A stretch of DNA of 12,285 bases, from positions 1 through 12,285 of the forward strand of contig CALMLK010000244.1 of assembly GCA_937868035.1 (NCBI GenBank), read 5' to 3'. Position numbers and translations under genes: made by a program. The notes under the pieces were generated by a model that saw nothing but the letters and a program-made list of their open reading frames with translations, was not told the DNA's origin and did not search any database. Below are positions 1-6,187 of this stretch, piece after piece (within the stretch, counting starts at the first letter, position 1; the number at the start of each line of letters is the position of its first letter). The stretch is from an uncultured Alphaproteobacteria bacterium (GTDB taxonomy: Bacteria; Pseudomonadota; Alphaproteobacteria; Rhizobiales; Aestuariivirgaceae).

Positions 1-1
1 A

Positions 2-220
2 CATGAGAACCGCCCCTACCAACAGGGCGGCGACATCATCTGCCATTGCGAATGGGTGACGCGGCAGGAGATCACGGACGCACTTACCGGGCCACTTCCC
101 GCCGGCGATCTCGGCGGGTTGAAGCGGCGGACCCGCGCCATGATGGGGCGCTGCCAGGGCTTCAATTGCGGTGCCGAGGTGCGCAGCCTGTTCGCAAAGG
201 CGTCTCATGGAAAAGCATGA
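2..220 (+). CDS. C-terminal fragment of a GlpA-like FAD dehydrogenase with BFD-type [2Fe-2S] domain
   Basis: The reading frame is open from the left edge and ends at TGA 218-220, giving 72 residues of a protein whose start lies outside the window. The fragment has four cysteines arranged C14-x-C16-x34-C51-x4-C56. That is the pattern of the BFD-like [2Fe-2S] domain at the C-terminus of anaerobic-type glycerol-3-phosphate dehydrogenase (GlpA) and related amine or sarcosine oxidoreductases. The stretch GLKRRTRAMMGRCQG (39-53) is characteristic of this domain in GlpA-like proteins. The next gene starts 14 nt before this stop, and a second flavoprotein and a glycerol-kinase-like gene follow, so a glycerol-3-phosphate or related polyol-phosphate dehydrogenase subunit is inferred. 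The N-terminal FAD domain cannot be seen, so the exact substrate is unknown. Confidence 0.8.
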   Translation, partial: HENRPYQQGGDIICHCEWVTRQEITDALTGPLPAGDLGGLKRRTRAMMGRCQGFNCGAEVRSLFAKASHGKA

Positions 221-1091
221 TGTCGTCATCATCGGCGGCGGACCATCGGGGCTTGCCTGTGCCGTGCAATTGCAGGCCCGCGGCATCCGCGATGTGGTGG
301 TGCTGGAGCGCGAGCTGGAGGCGGGTGGCGTGCCCCGGCATTGCGGCCACTGGGGTTTCGGCTGGGAAAGCCACCGCCGCCTGATGAGCGGCCCGGATTT
401 TGCCGCGCGCCTGCGCCGCGATGCGCGCGGCGTGGATGTGCGCACACAGCATACAGTGATCGAAATGACATCGCCCACCCTGTTGCGCGTGCATGCTCCG
501 CCCACCGGCATCAGCGGCATGGAAGCGAAACATGTGGTGCTGGCGACGGGGGCACGCGAATCCACACGGGCGGCGCGGCTCATCGGCGGCACGCGTTCGT
601 CCTCGGTGATGAACACGGCTACGTTGCAACAGCTTGTGTATCTGAAAAAGATGAAGCCCTTCGCGCGGCCCGTGATCATCGGGGCGGAATGGGTGTCCTT
701 CTCGGCGTTGATGACCTGCGCCCATGCAGGCATTCACCCCGCCGCCATGATCGCCGAACGGCTGGAAGCACCCCTCGCCTTCCGCTGGGGCGCGCGGCTC
801 CGCTATGGCGTGCCGCTGCTGTTGCAGGCCCGCGTCACGGCCATCCACGGCACGGATGGCGTGACGGGAGTCGAAGTCGAACAAGCGGGGCAGCGCCGCA
901 CCATCGCCTGCGACGGCGTCATCGTGAGCGGCGCGTTTGTGCCGGAGGATGCGCTTCTTTTGAACAGCACCAGCCCTTCGCTGCCCACGCCCACGCGCGT
1001 TGGAAATGTCTGGGGTGAACTCAAGACCGCCGGGCGGTGCGTGGCCGAAGCGCGCCGTATCGCCGACCAGATTGCAGGAGCAATGCGATGA
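207..1091 (+). CDS. NAD(P)/FAD-dependent oxidoreductase (GlpB-like partner subunit)
   Basis: This is a 294-residue flavoprotein. Residues 4-35 form the N-terminal FAD-binding Rossmann fold with GGGPSG and an acidic strand end (VVVLERE). A VLATGARE motif follows in the middle, and a second nucleotide-binding fold (PVIIGAEWVS) suits NAD(P)H. A C-terminal segment DGVIVSGAFVPED resembles the second FAD-contact motif of the pyridine nucleotide-disulfide oxidoreductase fold. ATG 207 was chosen because translation from there begins directly with the FAD fold, and an AAGG element lies just upstream; the frame extends further upstream only as unrelated sequence. It overlaps the GlpA-like gene by 14 nt and the kinase by 4 nt. 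In bacteria such as Thermotoga, similar pairs of flavoproteins sit beside glycerol kinase. A role in polyol-phosphate oxidation, passing electrons through the [2Fe-2S] subunit, is inferred. Confidence 0.8.
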   Translation: MEKHDVVIIGGGPSGLACAVQLQARGIRDVVVLERELEAGGVPRHCGHWGFGWESHRRLMSGPDFAARLRRDARGVDVRTQHTVIEMTSPTLLRVHAPPTGISGMEAKHVVLATGARESTRAARLIGGTRSSSVMNTATLQQLVYLKKMKPFARPVIIGAEWVSFSALMTCAHAGIHPAAMIAERLEAPLAFRWGARLRYGVPLLLQARVTAIHGTDGVTGVEVEQAGQRRTIACDGVIVSGAFVPEDALLLNSTSPSLPTPTRVGNVWGELKTAGRCVAEARRIADQIAGAMR

Positions 1092-2503
1092 AGGTTCTCG
1101 CCATCGACCAAGGCACCACGGGCACGAAGGCCTTCACGCTGGATGATGCGGGCACGTTCGCCAGGGTGGCTGGCTTCGAACATGCCCAACATTATCCGCA
1201 ACCGGGCTGGGTGGAACATGATGCGGAGGAATTGCTGTCGCATGTGCAGGCCTGCATCGCGGCGGCGGGGCCTGTGGATGCGATCGGGATCGACAATCAG
1301 GGCGAAACACTGGTGGCATGGGACGCGAAGACGGGAAAGCCCTGTCATCGCGCCATCGTCTGGCAAGACGACCGCACCAAGGATGTGACCGAACGGCTGA
1401 AGTCGGAGGGGGCGGAGGAGCTGACGCTTGCGCGCGCCGGCCTGCCGCTCGACCCCTATTTCTCGGCCACGAAGATGCGCCGGATCATGGACAACGTGCC
1501 GGAGGCGCAAGCCCTGCTCAAACAGGGGCGCTTGCGCATCGGCACCAGCGACGCCTTCTTCCTCGACCGGCTGGCGGGCCAATTCGCGACGGATGTCACG
1601 ACGGGCTCGCGTACCTCGCTCATGTCGCTCGATACATTGCAATGGGATGATGAGCTGCTGAAGCTCTTCGGCATTCCCCACGAGGTGTTGCCGGACATCC
1701 GCGACACCACCGGACCGTTTGGCGATCACAAGGGCATCGCCATCACGGCGAGCCTCGTTGACCAGCAGGCCGCCTTGTTCGGGCACGGGTGCGAAAAGCC
1801 GGGGGATGCCAAGATCACATTCGGCACCGGCGCCTTTGCCCTCGGCATTGCCGGTGGCAGGCGGCCGCCACGCGACAACTCGGGATTGGCGGCGACCGTC
1901 GCCTGGCGGAAGGGAGGCTCTGCTGCCGACTTTGCTCTCGATGGCGCCGTCTACAATGCGGCCTCGGCCATCAACTGGGCGCGGTCCATTGGGTTGTTTG
2001 CGTCCTACGGCGAGATCAATGCCTTCGCCGCGCCATCCGCCTTGTCGCGCGGCCTGTGTTTCGTGCCGGCCCTCTCTGGACTCGCCTGCCCGCACTGGGA
2101 CCGGAACGCTGCGGGGCTGTGGATCGGGCTTGGCCTCGACACCACGAAGGCCGACATGATGCAGGCGGTTCTGGAAGGCATTGCCCTTCGTGCGGCGGAG
2201 GTGATGCAGGCCATGGCAGCGCTGCTGCCGCTTGGTCCGGCCATCTCCATCGACGGTGGCCTCGCCAACAATGACTACTTCGTGCGCTTCCTCGCCAATG
2301 CTCTGAACCGCACCGTCACCGTGGCATCATCGACCGAGCTCACGGCGCTGGGCACGGCCCGCATGGCCATGGCCGGGGCGGGTGGGCAGACCTTGCCGCC
2401 ACTTCCCCGCCCCGCCCAGGTGCATCATCCGGAGGCCCCCCTTCCGGATGAGCAGCGCCAGCGCTTCGCCACCGCCGTCGAGCGGGCGAAAGCCTGGCGG
2501 TGA
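1088..2503 (+). CDS. FGGY-family polyol kinase, glycerol kinase-like
   Basis: This 471-residue cytoplasmic kinase should phosphorylate a small polyol with ATP. It starts at ATG 1088 inside an ATGA overlap with the previous stop, with AGGAG seven bases upstream. Both FGGY domains are present: the phosphate loop DQGTTGTKA (7-15), the glycerol-kinase-type IVWQDDRT (90-97) and DPYFSATK (122-129), VDQQAALFG with the expected catalytic Asp225 (224-232), FGTGAF (245-250) and the C-terminal adenosine-site DGGLANN. Aligned by eye to E. coli GlpK, the substrate contacts Glu84, Trp103, Tyr135, Asp245, Gln246 and Phe270 correspond to Glu73, Trp92, Tyr124, Asp225, Gln226 and Phe250. GlpK Arg83, however, is Gly72 here. 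The protein is also shorter than typical GlpK (about 500). Glycerol kinase is the nearest match, but another three- or four-carbon polyol is possible, so no symbol is assigned. Confidence 0.85.
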   Translation: MKVLAIDQGTTGTKAFTLDDAGTFARVAGFEHAQHYPQPGWVEHDAEELLSHVQACIAAAGPVDAIGIDNQGETLVAWDAKTGKPCHRAIVWQDDRTKDVTERLKSEGAEELTLARAGLPLDPYFSATKMRRIMDNVPEAQALLKQGRLRIGTSDAFFLDRLAGQFATDVTTGSRTSLMSLDTLQWDDELLKLFGIPHEVLPDIRDTTGPFGDHKGIAITASLVDQQAALFGHGCEKPGDAKITFGTGAFALGIAGGRRPPRDNSGLAATVAWRKGGSAADFALDGAVYNAASAINWARSIGLFASYGEINAFAAPSALSRGLCFVPALSGLACPHWDRNAAGLWIGLGLDTTKADMMQAVLEGIALRAAEVMQAMAALLPLGPAISIDGGLANNDYFVRFLANALNRTVTVASSTELTALGTARMAMAGAGGQTLPPLPRPAQVHHPEAPLPDEQRQRFATAVERAKAWR

Positions 2504-2504
2504 C

Positions 2505-3035
2505 TCACGCCGCGACGGCGCCGCGCAGCTTTTCCTGAACGGCACCCGATGCACTCAGCAGGCCTTCCGCGCCATCGAGCGCGCCGGGCGTGAGTTCGAG
2601 GCCGAGGAAGCGATCGCGCTCCACCGGGCCCGGCAGGTGCAGGCTGCGGGTGTGGCTGCCATCAAAGCCGAAGCGCGCATAGTAGGGCGCATCACCCACC
2701 AGCAGCACGGACTCGTGGCCGAGCACACGCGCGCTGTTGAGGGCGTGTTCCATCAGCTTGCGGCCGATGCCCTTCTTCTGCTGGCGGCAATCGACGGCGA
2801 GCGGGCCGAGCAGCAGCGACGGTCCCGCTGAACCGGCGATGATGTTCCACAGGCGGAGCGTGCCGATCACCCGGCCTTTCGCATCAAGGGCTGTGAAGGC
2901 CAGGCCCTCCGCCGGCAAACGGCCTTCACGCAGGCGTTCTGAGGTCTTGCGGAGACGTGCCTTGCCGAAGGCCTTGTCCAAAAGGGCTTCGCGGGCAGCG
3001 ACATCAGAGGCGGTTTCATGACGAATGGTGACCAT
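2505..3035 (-). CDS. GNAT-family N-acetyltransferase (YhbS-like)
   Basis: This is a 176-residue acetyl-CoA-dependent acetyltransferase. The core GNAT motif A is at 78-99 (LGPLAVDCRQQKKGIG), where QKKGIG is the acetyl-CoA pyrophosphate loop. The following VLLVGDAPYYARFGF (110-124) is typical of the YhbS-type branch. The start at 3035 is preceded by GGAGA seven bases upstream, and an upstream in-frame ATG would add an unrelated tail that runs through a repeat. The gene lies downstream of the ornithine decarboxylase on the same strand with about 150 nt between them, and from memory this pairing recurs in Rhizobiales. It could therefore act on a polyamine or related amine, but the sequence does not show the acceptor. 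Its stop is separated by one base from that of the convergent kinase (TGA-C-TCA at 2501-2507). Confidence 0.85.
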   Translation of the reverse strand: MVTIRHETASDVAAREALLDKAFGKARLRKTSERLREGRLPAEGLAFTALDAKGRVIGTLRLWNIIAGSAGPSLLLGPLAVDCRQQKKGIGRKLMEHALNSARVLGHESVLLVGDAPYYARFGFDGSHTRSLHLPGPVERDRFLGLELTPGALDGAEGLLSASGAVQEKLRGAVAA

Positions 3036-3066
3036 TGAAAGTCTCCCATGGGAAATGAGGATTGAA

Positions 3067-3105
3067 CATGCTTCGAGGCACGGCGTTGCCGTGCTCCTCA
3101 GCATG
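3067..3105. repeat. REP-like palindrome A between decarboxylase and GNAT genes
   Basis: The core is a perfect 7-bp stem GCACGGC (3078-3084), loop GTT, GCCGTGC (3088-3094), framed by CATGC (3067-3071) and GCATG (3101-3105). The arms TTCGAGG and CTCCTCAGCATGAGGA resemble the short palindromic repeats scattered between Rhizobiales genes. It lies between two genes of the same strand, so a transcript would form a hairpin that could stabilise or attenuate the message. No T-run follows it, so it is not a standard terminator. Confidence 0.6.
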
Positions 3106-3123
3106 AGGACGAAGGGGGAAAGT

Positions 3124-3170
3124 CCCTCACCCCGGGGTGCATCGCTTGGCGATGCCGCGAAGGGCGAGGG
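3124..3170. repeat. REP-like palindrome B, adjacent to palindrome A
   Basis: The outer arms CCCTC (3124-3128) and GAGGG (3166-3170) enclose a perfect inner stem GCATCGC (3139-3145), loop TTG, GCGATGC (3149-3155). A self-complementary CCCCGGGG sits in the left arm. It follows palindrome A by 18 nt and ends 13 nt from the decarboxylase stop codon. The design (CCCTCACC ... GGGCGAGGG) looks like a dispersed intergenic repeat of Rhizobiales. It may also act as a hairpin at the 3' end of the decarboxylase message. Confidence 0.55.
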
Positions 3171-3183
3171 ATGCCGCGTGGTG

Positions 3184-4317
3184 TCAGATCACGTAGGCCC
3201 GGAGCGGCGGGAAGCCGTTGAAGGCGACGGCCGCGTAGGTCGTGGTGTAGGCGCCGGCGGCTTCGATCAGCACCTCGTCGCCCACTGTCAGCGTGATCGG
3301 CAGCGGATACGGTGTCTTCTCGTAGAGCACGTCAGCCGAGTCGCACGTCGGGCCGGCAATCACGCAAGGCTCCTTCACGTCGCCATCGCGGACGGTGGTG
3401 ATGGGATAGCGGATCGCCTCGTCCATCGTCTCGGCGAGACCGCCGAACTTGCCGATGTCGAGATAGACCCAGCGCGTGTCGTCGTTGGCGTGCTTCCTGG
3501 AGATGAGCACGACCTCGGCCTTCACCACGCCGGCGTTGCCGACCATGCCGCGGCCCGGTTCGATGATCGTCTCGGGCAGGGCGTTGCCGAAGTGCTTCGT
3601 CAGCGCATCATGGATGGCGTTGGCATAGGTGGACTGGCCCGGTACCGGCTTCAGGTACTTGGTGGGGAAACCGCCGCCGAGATTGACCATTTCCAGCTTG
3701 ATGCCGTGGCTGAGCATGCGCTCGAAGATCGCCTTGGCTTCGCCGACGGCCACATCCCAGGCGTCCAGACGCGTCTGCTGCGAGCCCACGTGGAAGGACA
3801 CGCCATAAGCCTGGAGGCCCAGCGCATGAGCGGAGAGCAGCACGGACTCGGCCATGGCAGGCTCGCAACCAAACTTGCGCGAGAGCGGCCATTCGGCGCC
3901 AGCGCCATCGGTGAGGATGCGGCAGAACACCTGCGCGCCGGGGGCGGCACGGGCGACCTTCTCCACTTCGGTGTGGCTGTCGACGGCGAAGAGGCGGACA
4001 CCCATCTCGTAGGCGCGCACGATGTCGCGCTCCTTCTTGATGGTGTTGCCAAAGGAAATGCGGTCAGGCGTGGCACCCGCCGCCAGCGACATTTCGATCT
4101 CGGGCACCGAGGCCGTGTCGAAGCACGAGCCCAGCGAGGCGAGGAGCGAGAGCACTTCCGGCGCAGGATTGGCCTTCACCGCATAGAAGATGCGGGTGTC
4201 CGGCATGCTGCTGGCAAAGGCCTCATAGTTGTCGCGCACGACGTCGAGGTCGACCACGAGGCAGGGGCCTTCGGGCTTTTCACGTCGGAGGAATTCGATG
4301 ATCTTCGCGGTGGCCAT
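3184..4317 (-). CDS. odc: Type III PLP-dependent ornithine/lysine decarboxylase
   Basis: This 377-residue cytoplasmic enzyme should remove CO2 from ornithine (or lysine) to give putrescine (or cadaverine). It has the alanine-racemase-type PLP barrel and C-terminal beta domain of eukaryotic-like ornithine decarboxylases. Lys48 in FYAVKANP is the PLP Schiff-base lysine, FHVGSQQ is the histidine stacking on PLP, EPGRGMVGNAG binds the phosphate, and Cys325 in GPTCDSADV is the catalytic cysteine that completes the active site across the dimer. Length is normal for the bacterial group. The start at 4317 is supported by the MATAKIIEFL opening and an AAGGGA element eight bases upstream. The same frame stays open upstream to 4512, but that region looks like leader RNA. 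Distinguishing ornithine from lysine specificity is not possible by eye. This family is called speF in the naming of the leader RNA, though it is unrelated to E. coli SpeF. Confidence 0.92.
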   Translation of the reverse strand: MATAKIIEFLRREKPEGPCLVVDLDVVRDNYEAFASSMPDTRIFYAVKANPAPEVLSLLASLGSCFDTASVPEIEMSLAAGATPDRISFGNTIKKERDIVRAYEMGVRLFAVDSHTEVEKVARAAPGAQVFCRILTDGAGAEWPLSRKFGCEPAMAESVLLSAHALGLQAYGVSFHVGSQQTRLDAWDVAVGEAKAIFERMLSHGIKLEMVNLGGGFPTKYLKPVPGQSTYANAIHDALTKHFGNALPETIIEPGRGMVGNAGVVKAEVVLISRKHANDDTRWVYLDIGKFGGLAETMDEAIRYPITTVRDGDVKEPCVIAGPTCDSADVLYEKTPYPLPITLTVGDEVLIEAAGAYTTTYAAVAFNGFPPLRAYVI

Positions 4318-4590
4318 GGACGTGATCCCTTCAAGAGCAGACGTTGAAATGCCAGACCAGAACTCCGTGCAGGCGCGATGGAGACGCCAACTGGGAACCC
4401 AGACCGGTTTTCGCTTCTGATTGATTGGGATGGCCCAATCGCACATCGAGCAGACTTGTGTTTGCCTCAAGTGACACTGGCGTTTGGACACACCAGCAGA
4501 GACGAGAAGCCCTCACCGTCGTTACTTTGGGGATCTCCTTCACGCGGGAAGAAATCACCTTAGCGGCACGTGCGACTTTGGACGGGTGCG
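4318..4590 (-). promoter_or_regulatory. Long structured 5' leader of the decarboxylase gene, candidate speF RNA motif
   Basis: About 270 nt separate the predicted promoter from the decarboxylase start. Several strong local hairpins are visible on the - strand: GATTGGG-CCAT-CCCAATC (4440-4423, perfect 7 bp), CCGG-T-CTGG-GTTC-CCAG-TTGG (4407-4387), ACTTG/CAAGT around a 9-nt loop (4472-4454) and CTGG/CCAG (4496-4477). The speF RNA motif is a cis-regulatory candidate described upstream of this same decarboxylase class in alphaproteobacteria, so gene, lineage and position fit. I have not aligned it to the covariance model, so the identity is inferred. An in-frame open stretch through the 3' half could alternatively encode a leader peptide or N-terminal extension. 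Confidence 0.55.
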
Positions 4591-4649
4591 CATATGATGG
4601 AGTCGCCCGTCGCAATCAAGATTTTTTTTGGCCTTGCCGAAATTTTTTT
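4591..4649 (-). promoter_or_regulatory. Predicted decarboxylase promoter with phased upstream A/T tracts
   Basis: On the - strand a -35-like TTGATT (4619-4614) is followed by a 17-nt spacer and a -10-like CATATG (4596-4591). Immediately upstream lie A8 (4629-4622) and A7TTT (4649-4640). Their centres are about 20 nt apart, close to two helical turns, as in an UP element or an intrinsic bend. The inverted repeat GACGGG (4581-4586) / CCCGTC (4606-4611) brackets the -10 box and could be an operator. Nothing here identifies the regulator. Confidence 0.45.
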
Positions 4650-4729
4650 GCGGGCCGTAGCGGACACGGCTGCGCCGCCACCTTTCAACCATAGAGCGCG
4701 TGTGAGTGGGAGCCGGGAACGGACGGCGC

Positions 4730-5584
4730 ATGGCGGAACGGACAAGCCTGGAAGCGAGGATCGACGCGGCGGCGCATGGAGTGCTGGCGCGCCTGCCGCA
4801 GCACGGTCTCGCCGGGGCAGCGATCGAGTTCCTTGTCTTCGGCCTGAAGCAGGCCTGGGCCTGCCTGTTCGGCGGCCTGTTGCTGGGCCTCATCATGCTC
4901 TCCGCCGTGGCCTGGCCCGCGCACGCAGGCGTGGCCCGCTATGATGCCCTGTTCGTGGCCGCCCTTTTGCTACAGGCAGCCATGTTCGCCTTCCGCCTGG
5001 AGAAACCGTCTGAGGCCGTGGTGATCTTCCTCTTTCATGCCGTGGGCACGGGCATGGAACTGTTCAAGACCCACATGGGGTCGTGGACTTATCCGGAAGA
5101 GAACGTGCTGCGGCTCGCGGGCGTACCGCTCTTCTCCGGCTTCATGTATGCGGCCGTCGGCTCCTATCTGGCGCGGGTGACGCGTATCTTCGACTTCCGC
5201 TTTTCCAACTATCCGCCAGCCTCCGCCACGGTGCTGCTGGCCGTTGGCATCTATGCCAATTTCTTCACGCACCATTTCCTCTGGGATCTGCGCTGGCTGC
5301 TCTTCGGGGCGACGGCCCTGCTCTTCTGGCGCTGTTCGGTCCACTACAAGGTGTTCCGTTTCCGGCACCGGATGAACATGCTGCTGGGATTCTTTCTGGT
5401 GGCGCTGTTCATCTGGCTTGCCGAGAACATCGCCACGGCGTCGCACATCTGGCTCTATCCGAACCAGCAGGCGGGCTGGCAACTCGTCTCGCTGGGGAAG
5501 TTCACCTCATGGTACCTGCTGATGATCATTTCCTTCGTGCTGGTGAATCTGGTGCACAGGCCCAAGTCATTTGACGTCGCCTGA
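4730..5584 (+). CDS. DUF817 family integral membrane protein
   Basis: This 284-residue protein has roughly seven or eight hydrophobic segments after a short cytoplasmic N-terminus (from about residue 32 to the end), so it sits in the inner membrane. It carries the conserved blocks I associate with DUF817: GTGMELFKTHMGSWTYPE (106-123), PLFSGFMYAAVGSY (133-146), a histidine pair before WDLRW (181-189), and WLAENIATASHIWLYPNQ (229-246). Several buried polar residues (His103, Glu110, His115, His181, His182, Glu232, His239) suggest a catalytic or metal-binding role, but no function is established for the family. ATG 4730 was preferred over GTG 4706 because it has a purine-rich GGGAACGGA upstream. 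It is divergent from the decarboxylase, and its 3' end overlaps the convergent ynjF by 18 nt. Confidence 0.85.
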   Translation: MAERTSLEARIDAAAHGVLARLPQHGLAGAAIEFLVFGLKQAWACLFGGLLLGLIMLSAVAWPAHAGVARYDALFVAALLLQAAMFAFRLEKPSEAVVIFLFHAVGTGMELFKTHMGSWTYPEENVLRLAGVPLFSGFMYAAVGSYLARVTRIFDFRFSNYPPASATVLLAVGIYANFFTHHFLWDLRWLLFGATALLFWRCSVHYKVFRFRHRMNMLLGFFLVALFIWLAENIATASHIWLYPNQQAGWQLVSLGKFTSWYLLMIISFVLVNLVHRPKSFDVA

Positions 5585-6187
5585 CCCGAAGGCCTGCCAG
5601 CCCGCCGCCATGCGCGTCGCCGTGGTGACACAGCAGAGGGCGGCATAGACATAGGCCAGGAGCGGGAAGTGGGCAGGCCACAGGCACATGGCCACGAAGC
5701 ACAGCACCGTTTCGAAACCTTCGGTCAGCCCGCCCAGATAGTAGAAGGACTTCGACGGATAGTCCGTGCTCTTGTCGCCGCGCTTTTCGGCCATGATGGC
5801 GTAGGCGAGGAAGGTGACGCCGGTGCCGATGAAGGCCGCCAGCAGGGCTGCGGCGGGCAGCGCGTTCTGCGGCGGATTGCAGAGCGCGAAGGCCAGTGGC
5901 ACGCCGGCGTAGAAGAAAAAGTCGAGGGTGATGTCGAGGAAGGCCCCGCGGTCGGTCGCCACGCCCTTTCGCGCCAGTGCACCGTCGAGGCCATCGCAGA
6001 GGCGATTCACCAGCAACGGGATGATGGCCCAATCGATTTCGCCTGCCACGATCAAGAGGGCGGCCAGCATGCCGAAGGCGAAGCCGAAGAGGCTGACTTG
6101 ATCCGCGGTGATGCCGCGCTCATTCAACCACCGGGCAACGCCTTCCACCGCGGGCCGGGTGAGCGCGAGGATCTGCCGGTCAAACAT
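5567..6187 (-). CDS. ynjF: CDP-alcohol phosphatidyltransferase family membrane protein (YnjF-like)
   Basis: This 206-residue inner-membrane enzyme contains the full CDP-alcohol phosphatidyltransferase signature D65-x2-D68-G69-x2-A72-R73 ... G81-x3-D85-x3-D89, which binds the metal ions and the CDP-activated lipid. Hydrophobic segments flank it, mainly at 31-48, 54-63, 90-103, 110-131 and 160-190. Enzymes of this superfamily move a phosphatidyl (or similar) group from a CDP-alcohol to another alcohol; the alcohol acceptor cannot be read from sequence. Length and gene order match E. coli YnjF (206 residues). It starts at ATG 6187 with GGAGA eight bases upstream and overlaps the ATPase gene by 8 nt, so it is the last gene of the ynj-type operon and probably translationally coupled. 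The tail overlaps DUF817 on the other strand. Confidence 0.88.
   Translation of the reverse strand: MFDRQILALTRPAVEGVARWLNERGITADQVSLFGFAFGMLAALLIVAGEIDWAIIPLLVNRLCDGLDGALARKGVATDRGAFLDITLDFFFYAGVPLAFALCNPPQNALPAAALLAAFIGTGVTFLAYAIMAEKRGDKSTDYPSKSFYYLGGLTEGFETVLCFVAMCLWPAHFPLLAYVYAALCCVTTATRMAAGWQAFGSGDVK

Noticed and set aside
803..2095. Long open frame (430 codons) on the - strand opposite the kinase
   Set aside because: It is antisense to a clear FGGY kinase, is rich in Arg/Gly/Ala with no recognisable domain, and reflects codon bias of the high-GC gene on the other strand.
3025..4347. Long open frame (440 codons) on the + strand opposite the ornithine decarboxylase
   Set aside because: Composition (His/Gly/Val/Asp/Arg-rich, no motif) is typical of the antisense of a high-GC gene, and the decarboxylase motifs on the - strand are unambiguous.
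4318..4491. Annotating the decarboxylase with a 58-residue N-terminal extension from GTG 4491
   Set aside because: The proper start at 4317 has a ribosome-binding site and gives family-like length; the upstream part overlaps hairpins and is better explained as leader. Kept as a finding only.
4581..4629. Inverted repeat followed by T8 read on the + strand as an intrinsic terminator
   Set aside because: The loop is 19 nt, ten bases separate the stem from the T-run, and no + strand gene lies upstream. The T-run is better read as an A-tract upstream of the - strand promoter.
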